NCBI RefSeq assembly: GCF_022810405.1
Contig: NZ_JALGQE010000020.1
Span: 1-64,000, forward strand
Direction: 5' to 3'
DNA: 64,000 nucleotides
Source of the DNA: Rhodococcus sp. ARC_M5
Lineage (GTDB): Bacteria; Actinomycetota; Actinomycetes; Mycobacteriales; Mycobacteriaceae
The position numbers and the translations under genes are program-made. Positions 43,665 to 51,433 of the stretch are shown piece after piece (the stretch's first letter is position 1; the number at the start of each line of letters is the position of its first letter). Under the pieces are notes generated by a model that did no database searches, had not been told where the DNA came from, and saw only the letters and a program-made list of their open reading frames with translations.

Positions 43665-43960
43665 AGGACGAGCATGTTGACCAGGCCTGCGGCACCACCG
43701 ATGACGATGGACCCGAACAGTCCGCCGACGAGTTTGCCGGTCGCATTGCCGCCTTGGCCTCCGCCGGAGATTTTCTCGTACGCGAGCATCGCGCCACAGA
43801 TCATGATCCCGGCGACGGCAGCGATGATGCAGCCCCACATCAGCCAGGACAGCAGGGTCAAGATCTTGTCCCCGGTAGGGCCGTCCGGTGCTTGGGGGCT
43901 GACATCGCCGATGTTCTGCGCGAGGAACGTGGTCGTCGATGCGGTGAGGCTGGCAATCAT
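43661..43960 (-). CDS. two-helix membrane protein, copy 1 of tandem set (99 aa)
   Basis: Pilin-like protein with an N-terminal extracytoplasmic or leader part (MIASLTASTTTFLAQNIGD), helix LTLLSWLMWGCIIAAVAGIMICGAML, a Gly-rich loop (EKISGGGQGGNATGK) and helix VGGLFGSIVIGGAAGLVNMLV. This is the best TrbC/VirB2 match of the three. In mycolata the pilin-like subunit may form a short channel rather than a long pilus; that is inference. Confidence 0.7.
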   Translation of the reverse strand: MIASLTASTTTFLAQNIGDVSPQAPDGPTGDKILTLLSWLMWGCIIAAVAGIMICGAMLAYEKISGGGQGGNATGKLVGGLFGSIVIGGAAGLVNMLVL

Positions 43961-43996
43961 GGTGTTCTCCTTGGGTGTTGGTTGAGAGGGTGCGGT

Positions 43997-44671
43997 TCAG
44001 TGGCCTGACGCATTGCGGGCGGCGGTGAAGATCTCCCGCCCGATCGCGGCGAGTTCGTGGTGTGGGCTGGTCGTCGAGGGGGCCAGTGCCCGCATCCGGC
44101 CGGGTGGCGGTGGGTCGGGTTCGGTGGGTGTCCAGATCGCGAGTTCGTTCTGTCTGTGGGTGCGCAGATCCTCGACGTACGGGACTCGCCACACCGCTGG
44201 TGCTGCGGAGGCGACGACGTCCGCCCATCGGCGCAGGGTCTTGGGGAGTGGGCCGGGGGCGTCAGGTACCAGGACCAGTCCGAGGAGAGTGCAGTCGCCG
44301 ACGAGGCCGGCCTGAGCTTGCAGGAGAAGGTCGTGGGCAGCGTCGAGGCCGGCGCGGTCGGTGCGGCAGACGACGACGACATTGCGGTGCCGGTCGGCTG
44401 CGGGCCAGCCCCGGCGAGCATCGCCCGCCGGGGCCCAGATCTGAGCGAGGGTGCCTGCGCCGGAGCGCCCGTGAGCGGCGAGGAGCCACATCACGGGCGG
44501 GCGACCGCTGACCGCGACCGGGTCGTCGTGAATCGGTGCTCGGCGTGAGGGCGGCGGTATCCGCAGCCCGGCCGGGGTGACCGACACGTCGTCGTCTCGG
44601 TAGTAGTCATGGTGCTCAGCTGGTTGTGCGGCCATGTCGGGCGCACCTCCTTCTCCGGCGTTCTCGGTCAC
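43997..44671 (-). CDS. P-loop-like cytoplasmic transfer protein, 224 aa
   Basis: A soluble protein whose core MWLLAAHGRSGAGTLAQIW has the look of a deviant P-loop, with VVVVCRTDRAGLDAAHDLLLQA and LLGLVLVPDAP as following strand-helix units, as in MinD/ParA-like NTPases without clear Walker B. The start GTG at 44669-44671 overlaps the cutinase stop (GTGA); ATG 44633-44635 with GGAGG upstream is also possible. The C-terminal helix is the probable contact with the membrane apparatus. I know of this type only as an uncharacterised family in actinobacterial transfer operons. Confidence 0.6.
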   Translation of the reverse strand: MTENAGEGGAPDMAAQPAEHHDYYRDDDVSVTPAGLRIPPPSRRAPIHDDPVAVSGRPPVMWLLAAHGRSGAGTLAQIWAPAGDARRGWPAADRHRNVVVVCRTDRAGLDAAHDLLLQAQAGLVGDCTLLGLVLVPDAPGPLPKTLRRWADVVASAAPAVWRVPYVEDLRTHRQNELAIWTPTEPDPPPPGRMRALAPSTTSPHHELAAIGREIFTAARNASGH

Positions 44672-46356
44672 CGAGTGGTGGTTGGTGAGACGGTGGTCGG
44701 CACAGCGGCAGAAGCAGAGGGGGTCGTCGTGGTGGCCGCTGTGGTCGTTGTGGCGGTGCCGGTGGCTCCGACGGTGGCGTGGGCGGCGAGGATGCTCCCG
44801 GCGCTGCGGACGGTGTCGGTGGTGGCGAACAGCGCCGCACCTTGTTTGATCACTGCCCCGACCTTGTCGGCGAGAGACTGATCGCCGGTCAGGTCAGCGG
44901 CGAGGGCGACGATCCATCGCACGGTCAGCTCGACGGGGGTCTCACCTTGGGATCCGACCGGAACACTGTCGTAGGAGCCGTGTTTGGTGGCGGTGTTCCA
45001 GTACGAGGTGTCGGTGACGAGCTGCGCGAGACCGGCGTTCTCGTCGATGGTGTTCGACACTTCCTTGAACGCGACGTCGACGGCCGAATCGATCGTCGCC
45101 GGGGGTACGAGCTTGACCGCCGAGGACAGCACCTTGGTGGCGAGTATGCCGAGGGCTGCGGGTGGGTTGGTGAGCCCGACGGTGGCGAGCTGGCCGATGG
45201 TCTCGGGGGTGATGACGTCCTTGGCGACGGTGATCGCCGCGCCGATGGCCATGCCGGCGATCTTGGTGACCGCACCGACCGCTTCGTCGATCATCTCGTC
45301 GGTCGAGGTGGCGGAGGGGTCGGAGTACTTCGCCATCTTCGACAGCACTGTTTCCGAGGACGAGTTGACCTCGAATCGTCCTGCCTTGGAGTCGAAGTCG
45401 ATGTTGTCGTTGATCACCGACGCGCCGGTCATCAGGGCAGTTCGACCGACGGCGGTGGAGACGTCGGTGAGGATCCGGACGGGGTCGCGGGTGTCCATCG
45501 AGGACTGTCCGGCAATGGAGGCAACGAGCTTGGCGGCGGGGGCGTCGATGGGGGTGTCACACGCGAGATCGCCTGCGGTGCAGTACGAGGCGACCCGGTC
45601 CGAGACTGCTCCGAATCCTGCGATCTTCGGTGTCGGTGCGATACCGCCGCCTGCGGGGGCGGCTGCGGCGACGGCCGGGGCAAGTTGGACGGTGTCCACT
45701 GCTGCGCCGCTCGTTCCCGGTGCCGGGGCAGGAGTAGAGCCGCCGCCGGCGATGACGTCTTCGCCTTCGGCTCGGGTGGGGTCGGAGAACAGTGCTGCGC
45801 CGGCGAAGTGGTCGGCGTCGACGGGGCCGTATCCTGCTCCGATGTCGCGGGTGACTTGGGAGGCGACCTCGCCGCCCTGGGAGTAGCCGGAGAGGAAGAC
45901 CTTGGTGCCGGGGCAGCGTGCTGCGATGTCGGAGATCATCTTGGTGGTGTTCTCGACGCCGATGTCGACGGACTGGGCGTAGGGAACGGCGGAGCGATCG
46001 CCGGGCTTGCCACCGAAACTCGCCGGGTACGGGACGTAGCTGCGTTCGAGAGCGGGCCCGTCACCGGAGTTCGCATCACGCATCGCCGGAACGGTCAACC
46101 GGGAGAAGAAACCGGAATCGGCGTCGGGAGAGGAGTTCTCGTCGATCTCGGTGGTGCCGGGGACGACGACGAGATGCAGCACCGGGCAGTCGCCGTCGGT
46201 GCTGGATTGGCTCGTAGTCGCCGATCCGGACGGGGTGGGTGTGGCGGAGGGCTGCGCGGCCGCGACGCCGCTGGCGGAGACCGCGACCGTCATCGCGGCG
46301 GTGGCGGCGAGCAGGCGCGGAGTGAGGCGACGAACCTGGTCGATGGTTGTGTGCAC
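44668..46356 (-). CDS. secreted cutinase-family hydrolase in transfer operon
   Basis: An exported alpha/beta-hydrolase of the cutinase family, 562 aa from GTG 46356. Signal peptide LLAATAAMTVAVSASGVAAAQ; nucleophile motif GYSQGGEVAS near residue 160; YCTAGDLACD carries the catalytic-Asp-region motif with paired Cys typical of cutinases. The conserved late His is not obvious. The second half (about 280 residues) is an unknown helical region ending in a Thr/Ala-rich tail. ATG 46401 would make the signal too long and has no ribosome binding site. Cutinases cleave esters; one in the operon of a T4SS of mycolic-acid bacteria may act on the mycomembrane or its lipids, which is inference. Confidence 0.75.
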   Translation of the reverse strand: MHTTIDQVRRLTPRLLAATAAMTVAVSASGVAAAQPSATPTPSGSATTSQSSTDGDCPVLHLVVVPGTTEIDENSSPDADSGFFSRLTVPAMRDANSGDGPALERSYVPYPASFGGKPGDRSAVPYAQSVDIGVENTTKMISDIAARCPGTKVFLSGYSQGGEVASQVTRDIGAGYGPVDADHFAGAALFSDPTRAEGEDVIAGGGSTPAPAPGTSGAAVDTVQLAPAVAAAAPAGGGIAPTPKIAGFGAVSDRVASYCTAGDLACDTPIDAPAAKLVASIAGQSSMDTRDPVRILTDVSTAVGRTALMTGASVINDNIDFDSKAGRFEVNSSSETVLSKMAKYSDPSATSTDEMIDEAVGAVTKIAGMAIGAAITVAKDVITPETIGQLATVGLTNPPAALGILATKVLSSAVKLVPPATIDSAVDVAFKEVSNTIDENAGLAQLVTDTSYWNTATKHGSYDSVPVGSQGETPVELTVRWIVALAADLTGDQSLADKVGAVIKQGAALFATTDTVRSAGSILAAHATVGATGTATTTTAATTTTPSASAAVPTTVSPTTTR

Positions 46357-46407
46357 GGCTTCTCTCTTCTTCAGTGGGGTCCAGCGGATGTGCCTGGTCA
46401 TAGGGGG

Positions 46408-47304
46408 TCAGCGCGGGACGATGGCGGAGATGAGCGTCGTGCCGTCCTGCGTCTTGGTGGTGGTGATCCGTTGGCGGCTCATACGGCCGTCGATGCCGGG
46501 GCCGCGTTCGACGACGGTGACGTCGTAGATCCCCGCGTCGACCGGATCAGCGAGCACGCAGAACTCGATGTCGGGTTCGAGCTGGTCGATGCCTGTCTGG
46601 AGGCGCTGTGCGGACGCCATCACCGCATCCGGTGCCCCTGCGGCGCGGGCGGCGACCCCGTCGCGGTCGAAGTAGAAGGCCTTCTCGAACCGCCAGATCG
46701 CCACTGCGCCTGGATCGTCGCTGTCTTCGGTGACCGGGTCACCGTCGGCTTGCCCCCGGCACCAGGTGACATCGGCTGCGGCGGCACCGGCCGCTGCGGG
46801 TGCGGTCGAGGTCGGAGCCGTTGTGGTGGTGAGGATCTCGTCGGGCAGCAGTGCGGCAGGGGCTTGCGGTTCGTCACCGACGCCGGTGAGGACCAGAGCT
46901 GCTCCCAAGCCTCCTCCGACCAGAACCGCGAGTGCAGTCGTGACGGCGACAGCGGAGCGGTGACGTCGCCACCAGGACTGCGAAGGTGTGGGCGCGGTGT
47001 AGGGGCCTCCAGCGCGAAGTAGAGAGGTCCGTTCGTCGAAGGAGCCGTATGCATCCGTTGGCTGGGATGCGGGGCCACGGTCAGGGTGGTCCACAGCGAT
47101 GTCGTCGGTAGGGTGCTCGACGAACCAGTCGTCGTCCGGATCGACATCGGCGGCCTGGTGCTCTGCCAGGACCGTCAGTCTGCGTTCGGATGGATACTCG
47201 GACGCCGCTGCGGCGGTGTCGGTCTCGGCAACGACCGGGTCGGCGAACCAGTCGTCGGTGCCGTCGTCAACGCCGGTGTCGGTGGTGCGGTCTCGAGGTG
47301 CCAC
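46408..47304 (-). CDS. single-pass transfer protein with exposed C-domain, 298 aa
   Basis: An acidic N-terminal cytoplasmic region of about 110 residues, a membrane helix (AVAVTTALAVLVGGGLGAALVLTGV), a Pro/Thr-rich linker and a C-terminal domain of about 130 residues (VTWCRGQADGDPV...VAIWRFEKAFYFDRDGVAARA...VVERGPGIDGRMSRQRIT). The final part resembles the extracytoplasmic domains of Mce-associated or NTF2-like proteins. GTG 47302-47304 is chosen for GGAAAGG located 6 bases upstream. It follows the 406-aa secreted gene in the operon. Confidence 0.6.
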   Translation of the reverse strand: MAPRDRTTDTGVDDGTDDWFADPVVAETDTAAAASEYPSERRLTVLAEHQAADVDPDDDWFVEHPTDDIAVDHPDRGPASQPTDAYGSFDERTSLLRAGGPYTAPTPSQSWWRRHRSAVAVTTALAVLVGGGLGAALVLTGVGDEPQAPAALLPDEILTTTTAPTSTAPAAAGAAAADVTWCRGQADGDPVTEDSDDPGAVAIWRFEKAFYFDRDGVAARAAGAPDAVMASAQRLQTGIDQLEPDIEFCVLADPVDAGIYDVTVVERGPGIDGRMSRQRITTTKTQDGTTLISAIVPR

Positions 47305-47398
47305 AACAGGCCTTTCCGAGGGTCGAGGTGAGGAACGAACGGGGTCGAACCTTCGGGTGCAGCCCGGCCACCAGCAGTGGTCGGGCTGCACCCGGACA

Positions 47399-48619
47399 TC
47401 AGACCGCGATGTTCAGTCCTGCAAGTGCTGCTTTCGCCTGGTCGAGAACGGGAGGGACGGCGGTGTTCACCGCGGCTACCGTGTCAGCGACGGCGGGCTG
47501 CTCGAGCACCGTCGAGGAGAACTGCTGAACCTGCTCGTAGGCGGGTTCGGTCCATACCGGTGCAGCACTGATTGCCTGCCCGATGGTGGTGTCGACCGTG
47601 TCCTGGGTACCGGAGGCCTCGACAAGCAGCGGCGCAGCAGAGACCGCTGGAACGCTCACCGGGGCCGGGGCCGGGAGCGGGGCAGGCTCTTCGATGATTT
47701 GCTGCTCGCCGCCGAGCACGGTGGCACCGAGGATGCCGCCGATGGCAGCGCCGGTGCCGGTCAGGCCCAGCACGATCGGTGCCGACAGGGCAGCACCGAC
47801 GCCTGCTCCTGCGAGGGCGGCCGCACCGGGAACGAAGATGTACCCCACCGGTCCGGCCCAGATGACCGCGGGTGTGGCTACGGTCGTCGCCGCCAATCCG
47901 AGCGCGCCACCGATAGCGGCACCGGTGCCGGTGATCACGGCGGCCGGGGCTACGGAGGCGGCGAGGCCGACAGCGCCACCGGTCAATACACCGGTGGCGG
48001 TGCCGGCGGCGATGCGGTCGGCGCGGGGTGCGTCGGCGAAGCCGTTGTCCACGAGCCAGTTTCCGCCGTCGGCTTGGATGGCGGCTCCGGTGTTGTTGAA
48101 CTGTTCCACCAGGTTCGGGTCGAGCAGGTTCGGGTCGTACGGGACGAGCTCGCCGCCGACGAGGACGTAGCCCTCGGGTGCGTCGATCGGTGCAATGACC
48201 TTGCGCTGCACAGTCGGAACCGGCGGCGGGGGCGGCGGGGCCGCTTGCAGGGCAGGGGGTGCATCGGTCGGGGAGGCCTGCGGCGCGGGGGCGGGCTCGT
48301 AGTAGGTGGTCTGGTACGAGGACTGCTGGTTGCCGGACCGGTAGTCGTCGTAGCTACGCCACTGCGTCTGCTGGACCTGGGGTGAGGCCTGGTAGCCGGG
48401 CAGGAACTGGCGTTCCTGGGTCGGGGCCGGCGGCGCGACGGGGGTGGTGTCGGTGGTGCCGGACTGGGCGGTGTCGGGTGCGGTCACGAAGTCCTGCGGT
48501 GCCGCGTGTGCGGTTGCGGTGCCCCATGCCAGTGCGACGGCGACGGGCACGGCAGTGAGAACGAGTGCTCGTTCTCTGCGGCGGCGGTGACGTCCGCCGA
48601 TTCCTTGCTGGGGAGACAT
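47399..48619 (-). CDS. secreted Gly-zipper protein, first large gene of operon
   Basis: A 406-aa exported protein. Signal peptide ALVLTAVPVAVALAWGTATAHA; then a Gln/Pro/Tyr-rich disordered region (ERQFLPGYQASPQVQQTQWRSYDDYRSGNQ), a middle segment with two Gly-rich hydrophobic runs of Gly-zipper type (GTGAAIGGALGLAATTVATPAVIWAGPVGYIFVPGAAALAGAGVGAAL), and a C-terminal helical part. Gly-zipper segments can insert in membranes as oligomers. GAAAGG lies 12 bases upstream of the start. It could be the surface-exposed end of the transfer apparatus or a pore of the mycomembrane; I do not recognise the family. Confidence 0.65.
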   Translation of the reverse strand: MSPQQGIGGRHRRRRERALVLTAVPVAVALAWGTATAHAAPQDFVTAPDTAQSGTTDTTPVAPPAPTQERQFLPGYQASPQVQQTQWRSYDDYRSGNQQSSYQTTYYEPAPAPQASPTDAPPALQAAPPPPPPVPTVQRKVIAPIDAPEGYVLVGGELVPYDPNLLDPNLVEQFNNTGAAIQADGGNWLVDNGFADAPRADRIAAGTATGVLTGGAVGLAASVAPAAVITGTGAAIGGALGLAATTVATPAVIWAGPVGYIFVPGAAALAGAGVGAALSAPIVLGLTGTGAAIGGILGATVLGGEQQIIEEPAPLPAPAPVSVPAVSAAPLLVEASGTQDTVDTTIGQAISAAPVWTEPAYEQVQQFSSTVLEQPAVADTVAAVNTAVPPVLDQAKAALAGLNIAV

Positions 48620-48687
48620 GTGTGGTGGTGCCTTTCGTAAGTCGCTGCTATGCAGCGGTATTGGGCGGGTGTGACAGGAGTGGTTGA

Positions 48688-48823
48688 TGGTGGAACCACC
48701 ACCGTCCGCGCTGGGAGAACGACCGAAAACGAGGGTCAGCCTTCGGGTGATCCCTCAGCGCGGACGATGGGTGATGCCTTGGGAGTGGATGCCAGCGCGC
48801 GTCCGTTGCACGCTGGCATCCAC
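48688..48823 (-). ncRNA. structured leader of the conjugation operon
   Basis: On the minus strand, between the 16-codon frame and the first large gene, four inverted repeats occur: a perfect 13-bp stem (48785-48797 with 48811-48823, loop 13), an 11-bp stem (48703-48713 with 48756-48766) that encloses a smaller hairpin (GAGGG 48731-48735, CCCTC 48752-48756), and TGGTGG-AA-CCACCA at 48688-48701. The density of stems in about 140 bases without coding marks is far above background. A cis-regulatory RNA is likely; its ligand or mode is unknown. Confidence 0.5.
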
Positions 48824-48829
48824 GAGCGC

Positions 48830-48880
48830 TCAGCCCAGCAGGCCGAGCCAGAACCAAAGCTGCGAGAAGATCCAAGGCAT
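48830..48880 (-). CDS. 16-aa Trp-rich leader peptide or microprotein
   Basis: A short reading frame encoding MPWIFSQLWFWLGLLG, with three Trp and two Phe in 16 residues. AGAAAGGA sits 9 bases upstream of the ATG, the ribosome binding pattern used by the other genes of the operon. It ends just before the 13-bp hairpin in the leader. Position and composition suggest either an attenuator leader peptide that senses charged tRNA-Trp or ribosome stalling, or a tiny membrane-active protein of the transfer system. No in-frame extension upstream is supported. Confidence 0.5.
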   Translation of the reverse strand: MPWIFSQLWFWLGLLG

Positions 48881-49096
48881 CGGTCGTATTCCTTTCTGTC
48901 AGTGGAGGGGTGGGAGTGTGGTCGATGTCCCGGCGGGGTCGCGCAGTTCGGCACACGATGAGGTCGAAGCGTCACCACGCGACCCTCGCGCCGGTCCACC
49001 AACCGAGGGGCTACACGGGAGCCTCAGTGCAGTGAGTTCGCCGCGTAGACCCTCGCGACTGATCGCCTCTTCAGGCGTCAGTCGAGATTGGGGGTA

Positions 49097-49345
49097 CTAG
49101 GCCACGTGGCTGAAGAGCGGAGACCGTGGAAGTGGTTCCAAGAACGTCGCATTGGCGTCAGTCCATTCACCGATCACCGCGCCGGTCTCTTCGCAGATCA
49201 GCCTGTGGTGGCTGTGGTGGGGCACGGCTGGGAGCGAACACACGGCTAGGCCCGCAACACGGTCGTTGACCGAGGGACAGAGGGCGGTGCCGGGATTGCA
49301 GGTGGAGCCCGGATGTAACGTTCGCGGTTGCGCGACAGATGTCAT
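49097..49345 (-). CDS. Cys/His-rich small protein, 82 aa
   Basis: The start is ATG 49345, with GGAG 6 bases upstream. The protein has TCNPGTALCPSVNDRVAGLAVCSLPAVPHHSHHRLICEETG, a Cys/His spacing that could bind one zinc ion, as in small regulatory or antitoxin-like proteins. It lies 217 bases upstream of the 16-codon frame on the same strand and could be the first gene of the transfer operon or its regulator. The reading further upstream, to 49480, is not protein-like. Confidence 0.5.
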   Translation of the reverse strand: MTSVAQPRTLHPGSTCNPGTALCPSVNDRVAGLAVCSLPAVPHHSHHRLICEETGAVIGEWTDANATFLEPLPRSPLFSHVA

Positions 49346-49685
49346 AGGTGTCTCCGATCCGATTGCGGTTCTGCTAGATCCGCATAGGCTGGGAGAGCCC
49401 CTGCGGATACAAGTTGGGCCCGATATTGGGGCTTTGTTCTGTAGGTGGAGGGGACTCCGGATGCGTTTCGGGACGACCAATCACGGCGCATCTGGAGTCT
49501 GCTAATTCGAGTTACTCTGTGTCAGTTGGCTTCTCGCTTTCTTTGGCGTATCAGTGATGCTTGGACGCTGCGGTTGATGCAGTGTGCGTCTGTAAGCCGA
49601 ATCTTGCTCTACCGACGCCCAGGGGCGAACCTCAATCGCATCGTCTAAACAACCGCGTCTATACACTAGCATCAAAACATGCTTT
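49346..49685. other. divergent intergenic region with XRE promoter
   Basis: No gene seen. The segment just before the XRE gene has a TATACA block near 49660 and a palindrome AGCAT-CAAAAC-ATGCT (49668-49683), close to the start, which is a good candidate operator for autoregulation. Confidence 0.4.
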
Positions 49686-50183
49686 ATGTGCTACCGAATT
49701 GGGACAAGTGGCATCGTGTCCTCTCGTGAGGTTCCATCGGTGAGGCGTCGGTTGCGTGGTTTCGCACCTGACAAGCTGCGGGCACGACGAATTGAACTCA
49801 AGCTGAGTGGTGCCGAGGTTGCGCGTGTTCTCGGAGTGGCTTTGACGACGTACTCACAGTGGGAGCGAGGCCAGTCCCATCCCCGCATAGACACCCTTGC
49901 TCGATGCGCTAAGGAATTCGGGAGCGAGATCAGTGATTTCGTCTCAGTGCCGGAGGACGAGGAATACCTCGGTGATCTGCGAATATCCAGGGGGCTGACC
50001 CAGGGGATGCTCGCGAGCGAAATCGGCGTCAGTAGCCAGTACATCGGGGCGCTCGAGCGCGGGCAGAGCAAACTGAGCGCGCCGGCCGCCCGCCAGATAG
50101 CGGAAGCGTTGGGGTACCCGGCGCAACGGGTCAGCGAGGCATACGAGCGTGTGCGGAAGCGGCCACGGGGCGAACCGGCCTGA
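49686..50183 (+). CDS. double XRE-type HTH regulator, 165 aa
   Basis: A DNA-binding protein with two helix-turn-helix units: LRARRIELKLSGAEVARVLGVALTTYSQWERG and LGDLRISRGLTQGMLASEIGVSSQYIGALERG, about 70 residues apart, joined by a helical link. Both match the XRE/Cro fold. The start is uncertain: ATG 49686, GTG 49716 or GTG 49740, the last with GAGG 8 bases upstream. A palindrome precedes the gene, so autoregulation is likely. Position beside the transfer operon, which is divergent from it, makes it a candidate controller of conjugation or copy number. Confidence 0.8.
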   Translation: MCYRIGTSGIVSSREVPSVRRRLRGFAPDKLRARRIELKLSGAEVARVLGVALTTYSQWERGQSHPRIDTLARCAKEFGSEISDFVSVPEDEEYLGDLRISRGLTQGMLASEIGVSSQYIGALERGQSKLSAPAARQIAEALGYPAQRVSEAYERVRKRPRGEPA

Positions 50184-50236
50184 CTGGGGACCTGACTCTG
50201 GATTGACATTCTGGCTCCAAGACGCGTGCTTGTTAG

Positions 50237-50260
50237 CCACGTGAAATGTGTTCCACGTGG
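50237..50260. repeat. parS-like inverted repeat CCACGTG-N10-CACGTGG
   Basis: CCACGTG (50237-50243) and CACGTGG (50254-50260), each extended to CACGTGAAA and TGTTCCACGTGG, resemble half and whole ParB sites (consensus TGTTTCACGTGAAACA or TGTTCCACGTGGAACA). Two overlapping near-sites in a 174-base convergent gap. No ParB gene is in the window. Confidence 0.4.
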
Positions 50261-50357
50261 TGCTCAAAAGGCTGCGTCTGGGGGCCATGCGGCCGACAGG
50301 AAATCTTCAACTCTTCGGGAGAGCGGAAGGTGCCGAGGGCGAAGCTATCACGATCAG

Positions 50358-51392
50358 TTAGGGAGTGGGAACCTCTAGCACCTGCTCGGAAGGTTGTAGC
50401 GCGGGGAGCACCGCAAGGACCAGCCGGTCACCAAGTTGCCCAGGGTAGGGCCGTAGTTCGAGTCGGGTTTGCTGCCATTTCCAGCCGGTCGCGTCGCCGC
50501 CGTCGATTGCACGGACGCGTACATCAGCTGACACAGGTGACGTATCGTAAGTCCACTTTTCCAGAGCATCTGACAGTGTCGCTCGGTCGTCGTCGTGCAA
50601 CACGCCGCACCCGCTTGTGAGGTCACGCCATTTCACCCAGGTTGGAGCTTCCGGTAACCACATCGTCAAAATCCCGGTTCGGCCGTCGAATACAGCGATG
50701 CGTGTTCCACCGCTCTCGAGGCCGCTCGGCATTCCCAGCTCAGCCAATGTCGGTTTGTCGGGTTCCGTTGTGTCTGTCACGTCGTGCCATAGCAGCCTGA
50801 GGCCGACGTTGGGAGGGTCAGTTCTCCCCCTCCCCCAGCAATGCCAACGCATGATCCGGCCATCTGCGTGGAGAACGGACATCGGGCCCTCCCACTTCTG
50901 ACCGTGTGTAGGGACCAATGCCTGGGCGAACAACTCCTCGGACCCATCGAATTTGACAGCCTTGGCGTTGTACTCAGCCGGGGTTCGTTCTGGTACGTGA
51001 TCAGCAGCAGAGACGCCGGACATCGCGGAAGCCTCGACCGTCTGCTCGATGACGGTGCGTTCGAGTAGCCAGGCTATTCCGGAAACGATGCGCACAGGAT
51101 CGGGTTCGACCTCCGGGTCCCCCACCCAGACCTGTATGCCGTGGGTTTCCCCTGACGGCCCCAGAACTGGTACTGCGCGTATGCGAGCTTCACGCCGACG
51201 GCCTTTGAAGAGCACATCTTGCTGGGCGCTAGAACTGCGTGTGAGTTCCAGAAAACCATGCAGATCGAACTCAGGCCCAGGTGACAAGCGATCGATTTTG
51301 GTCCAATCTCGGACCTTCCCCCCAGTACTGATGACTGTCATCTGTCCCGGCACCAGGGTTTCCACCAGGTGCCAGCTGTTCGCGATGTCCAC
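50358..51392 (-). CDS. PAS/GAF-like protein near P450, 344 aa
   Basis: A soluble protein with two similar sensory-type halves. Each half has a Trp-rich PAS-like core: HLVETLVPGQMTVISTGGKVRDWTKIDRL at the N-terminus, and later GPMSVLHADGRIMRWHCWGRGRTDPPNVGLRLLWHDVTDTTEP and AVFDGRTGILTMWLPEAPTWVKWRDLTSGCG. The family occurs in mycobacteria and rhodococci as a GAF/PAS domain of unknown function. It lies 41 bases downstream of the P450 gene, so the two may be co-transcribed. Role in sensing or regulating the P450 is inference. Confidence 0.65.
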   Translation of the reverse strand: MDIANSWHLVETLVPGQMTVISTGGKVRDWTKIDRLSPGPEFDLHGFLELTRSSSAQQDVLFKGRRREARIRAVPVLGPSGETHGIQVWVGDPEVEPDPVRIVSGIAWLLERTVIEQTVEASAMSGVSAADHVPERTPAEYNAKAVKFDGSEELFAQALVPTHGQKWEGPMSVLHADGRIMRWHCWGRGRTDPPNVGLRLLWHDVTDTTEPDKPTLAELGMPSGLESGGTRIAVFDGRTGILTMWLPEAPTWVKWRDLTSGCGVLHDDDRATLSDALEKWTYDTSPVSADVRVRAIDGGDATGWKWQQTRLELRPYPGQLGDRLVLAVLPALQPSEQVLEVPTP

Positions 51393-51433
51393 AGGTTCCC
51401 CTTCCTGATCGACCTAGACCGACGACGGTACAG

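Noticed and set aside
44779..47022. A long plus-strand open frame opposite the cutinase and its neighbour
   Set aside because: Composition is Gly/Arg/Asp-rich without domains, and it lies entirely opposite well-supported genes; typical of GC-rich shadow frames.
50230..50265. Certain centromere
   Set aside because: The sites deviate from the parS consensus and no ParB is present, so it is kept only as a candidate.
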